From the NCBI RefSeq assembly GCF_020614375.1, contig NZ_CP085331.1, positions 124,001 to 188,000 of the forward strand: DNA of 64,000 nucleotides, written 5' to 3'. Source of the stretch: Haladaptatus salinisoli. Its GTDB lineage: Archaea; Halobacteriota; Halobacteria; Halobacteriales; Haladaptataceae. Below, piece by piece: positions 62,817 to 64,000 of the stretch. Position 1 is the first letter of the stretch; each line of letters starts with the position of its first letter. Under the pieces are notes generated by a model that was not told where the DNA came from, ran no database searches, and was given only the letters and a program-made list of their open reading frames with translations. The position numbers were made by a program, and so were the translations under genes.

Positions 62817-63305
62817 TTACCCTCCCCTGACGCAACTTGTACCGCGGCGGGGAGTAAAGGACATCGGGCGGCTAGCTGCAGGCACCTCGTCGAGATCGTA
62901 GAGTAGCATGTAGTCGTCGACAGCCGGTTCCGTCTTGTTCGAGGTAAGGAGATTCGCGGCGGCCCCGCCCTTCGCGACGGCGCCGTAGAACGTGATCAAC
63001 TCGACGACTAGATGGACGATCCCGAGGAGCGTCGCGTCTGCTGGCTCGTCTGTACCGGTAGCTTCGTCACCGAGACAGTTGGTGAGACAGAACCGGCATT
63101 TTGTCTGCCCAACTGGAACCGACGCGCCACAGGACCGGCACTCACCGCCAGCTTCCGTCGGCTTGTCGGGGGTAGCCACCCGTACTCGTTGCAATGCGTT
63201 GCCGTCGAGATTCGCCGTCACACCCTCGTTGAACTTCTTGTCTAGAATGTGGGACGCTTCTCCCGTTGGACGTAGTTCCTCGATGTCTGAATATCGGTTA
63301 TACAT
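62817..63305 (-). CDS. Zinc-ribbon protein (haloarchaeal 'biosurfactant protein 1'-like), C-terminus altered
   Basis: A 162-residue protein with one zinc ribbon CRSCGASVPVGQTKCRFCLT (Cys-x2-Cys twice) followed by the helix LLGIVHLVVELITFYGAVAK and AAANLL. This follows a well-conserved haloarchaeal family often labelled biosurfactant protein 1, whose function is not well shown. The last 20 residues (after YDLDEVPAASRP) do not continue in the family manner, so a frameshift may have truncated it. Confidence 0.6.
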   Translation of the reverse strand: MYNRYSDIEELRPTGEASHILDKKFNEGVTANLDGNALQRVRVATPDKPTEAGGECRSCGASVPVGQTKCRFCLTNCLGDEATGTDEPADATLLGIVHLVVELITFYGAVAKGGAAANLLTSNKTEPAVDDYMLLYDLDEVPAASRPMSFTPRRGTSCVRGG

Positions 63306-63440
63306 CGATTGGCTCGTACGTTCTGCCGTGATCGTATTTCAACGTCAGGGTGCCGTGCTCGCGATCACTTCTCGATTATATACGAAGATACAAACATATA
63401 TGGGAGTATAGCACGAACACTGTTGGTAGAGGTGTCCAGA

Positions 63441-63992
63441 ATGTCCGAGCCCTCACGGGATGATGTCCAGTTGTGGACCGAGTCGATGAGCGCCCGTGAA
63501 CGTATTCGATCGGTCGCTGAAACGCTTCGTGAACCCCGGTCGGTCAATTGGATCAGCGACCAGGCGGACGCCGCCTGGAGTACGACTAACGAGGAATTGC
63601 AAGACCTCGTCAATCAAGGACAGCTGCGCCGCGTCGAGGCCGGCGAGACGACACTCTATCAGCCGGATTACACGCAATTGCTCTTCGACGAAATCCGCAC
63701 GCTCATTGAGGAAAACTCACGTGAGGAACTCCGAAATGAGCTAGCGGCGATCACCGAGGAGATCGAGGCGTGGCAGGCGACCTACGACGTCGAGACGTGG
63801 GAGGACCTCGAACAGTCGCTTGCTGACGGTGACCTCTCGAGTGCTGATCTTCGCGAACGCCGCGATGTGATCGCGCTCTGGTGCGAGAACGAGGAAGACC
63901 GTCGACTCATCAAGCATGCGCTGGAGCTGTACGCGGATGTCGAATCCGCACGCGAGCACATGACGAATGTGGCCGACCGTGCCACGAGCTAA
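63441..63992 (+). CDS. Haloarchaeal HTH protein (DUF7342-like)
   Basis: A 183-residue protein with an N-terminal winged helix (about 10-75, RIRSVAETLREPRSVNWISD and STTNEELQDLVNQGQLRRVE) and a helical C-terminal part with REELRNELAAITEEIEAWQA, DLEQSLADGDLSSADLRERR and IKHALELYADVESAR. The family is widespread in haloarchaea, often on mobile replicons near transposon or toxin-antitoxin genes; the function is unknown. The ATG at 63441 fits the family start. The stop lies 8 bases before the window end. Confidence 0.82.
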   Translation: MSEPSRDDVQLWTESMSARERIRSVAETLREPRSVNWISDQADAAWSTTNEELQDLVNQGQLRRVEAGETTLYQPDYTQLLFDEIRTLIEENSREELRNELAAITEEIEAWQATYDVETWEDLEQSLADGDLSSADLRERRDVIALWCENEEDRRLIKHALELYADVESAREHMTNVADRATS

Positions 63993-64000
63993 TCGGTTTT

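Overview
The window looks like a haloarchaeal (class Halobacteria) replicon, probably a megaplasmid or secondary chromosome rich in accessory genes. The evidence is the acidic proteins, HTH_10/bacterio-opsin-activator regulators, TFB, Orc1/Cdc6 with an adjacent origin, Tat lipoproteins, and many genes with a TATA box about 25-30 nt before the start codon (leaderless transcription). Base composition is low for this class in many accessory stretches, and broken genes are unusually frequent.

Layout. (1) 1-16.4 kb is an aerobic aromatic / acyl-CoA catabolic island: an aldehyde dehydrogenase cut by the window edge, an acyl-CoA dehydrogenase, enoyl-CoA hydratases, a compact phenylacetyl-CoA epoxidase operon (paaA-paaD-paaB-paaC-zinc ribbon) beside a lone 2Fe-2S ferredoxin, an acyl-CoA ligase, a Gct-like CoA transferase whose A subunit has an in-frame TAG, a double-hotdog protein, a SatP-like transporter, a gamma-carbonic-anhydrase/PaaY-like protein, a MaoC-like protein and an MBL-fold hydrolase. 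(2) 16.4-23.5 kb is largely a gene graveyard (remnants of crotonase, VOC, F420/LLM oxidoreductase, mobA, IS630 transposase and an SMC-like ATPase) around an intact sulfatase and a DUF1450 protein. (3) 23.5-33.1 kb is a second catabolic module: amidohydrolase, Rieske ferredoxin, a four-gene polyamine-type ABC importer, aldehyde dehydrogenase and an IclR regulator. (4) 33.4-35.4 kb has a YeiH-type exporter preceded by a 43-residue membrane peptide, then an HTH_10 regulator. (5) 36.9-40.9 kb is the replication/partition core: a 9-bp-periodic repeat array, ParA, an acidic ParA partner, Orc1/Cdc6 and an origin with two inverted pairs of origin boxes. (6) 41-54 kb mixes an IS605-type remnant, small winged-helix proteins, a truncated haemoglobin beside a broken quinol NO reductase, an FAD monooxygenase, HemD, glutamate dehydrogenase with a zinc ribbon, and a large PAS/GAF/HTH_10 regulator whose receiver has lost its phospho-acceptor Asp. 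(7) 54.4-64 kb carries a GH15 glucoamylase-like enzyme, TFB plus a winged-helix partner, UspA, a NarK-type porter, an integrase remnant, prephenate dehydratase, a truncated zinc-ribbon protein and a haloarchaeal HTH protein.

How they work together. CoA ligase/CoA transferase, Paa epoxidase, crotonases, acyl-CoA dehydrogenase and MaoC fit a CoA-thioester route for aromatic acids. The ABC/amidohydrolase/Rieske/ALDH block reads as uptake plus degradation of one organic solute under IclR control. The NO reductase remnant, globin and NarK suggest an eroding nitrogen-oxide module. Product names rest on motif recognition by eye; no database search was run.
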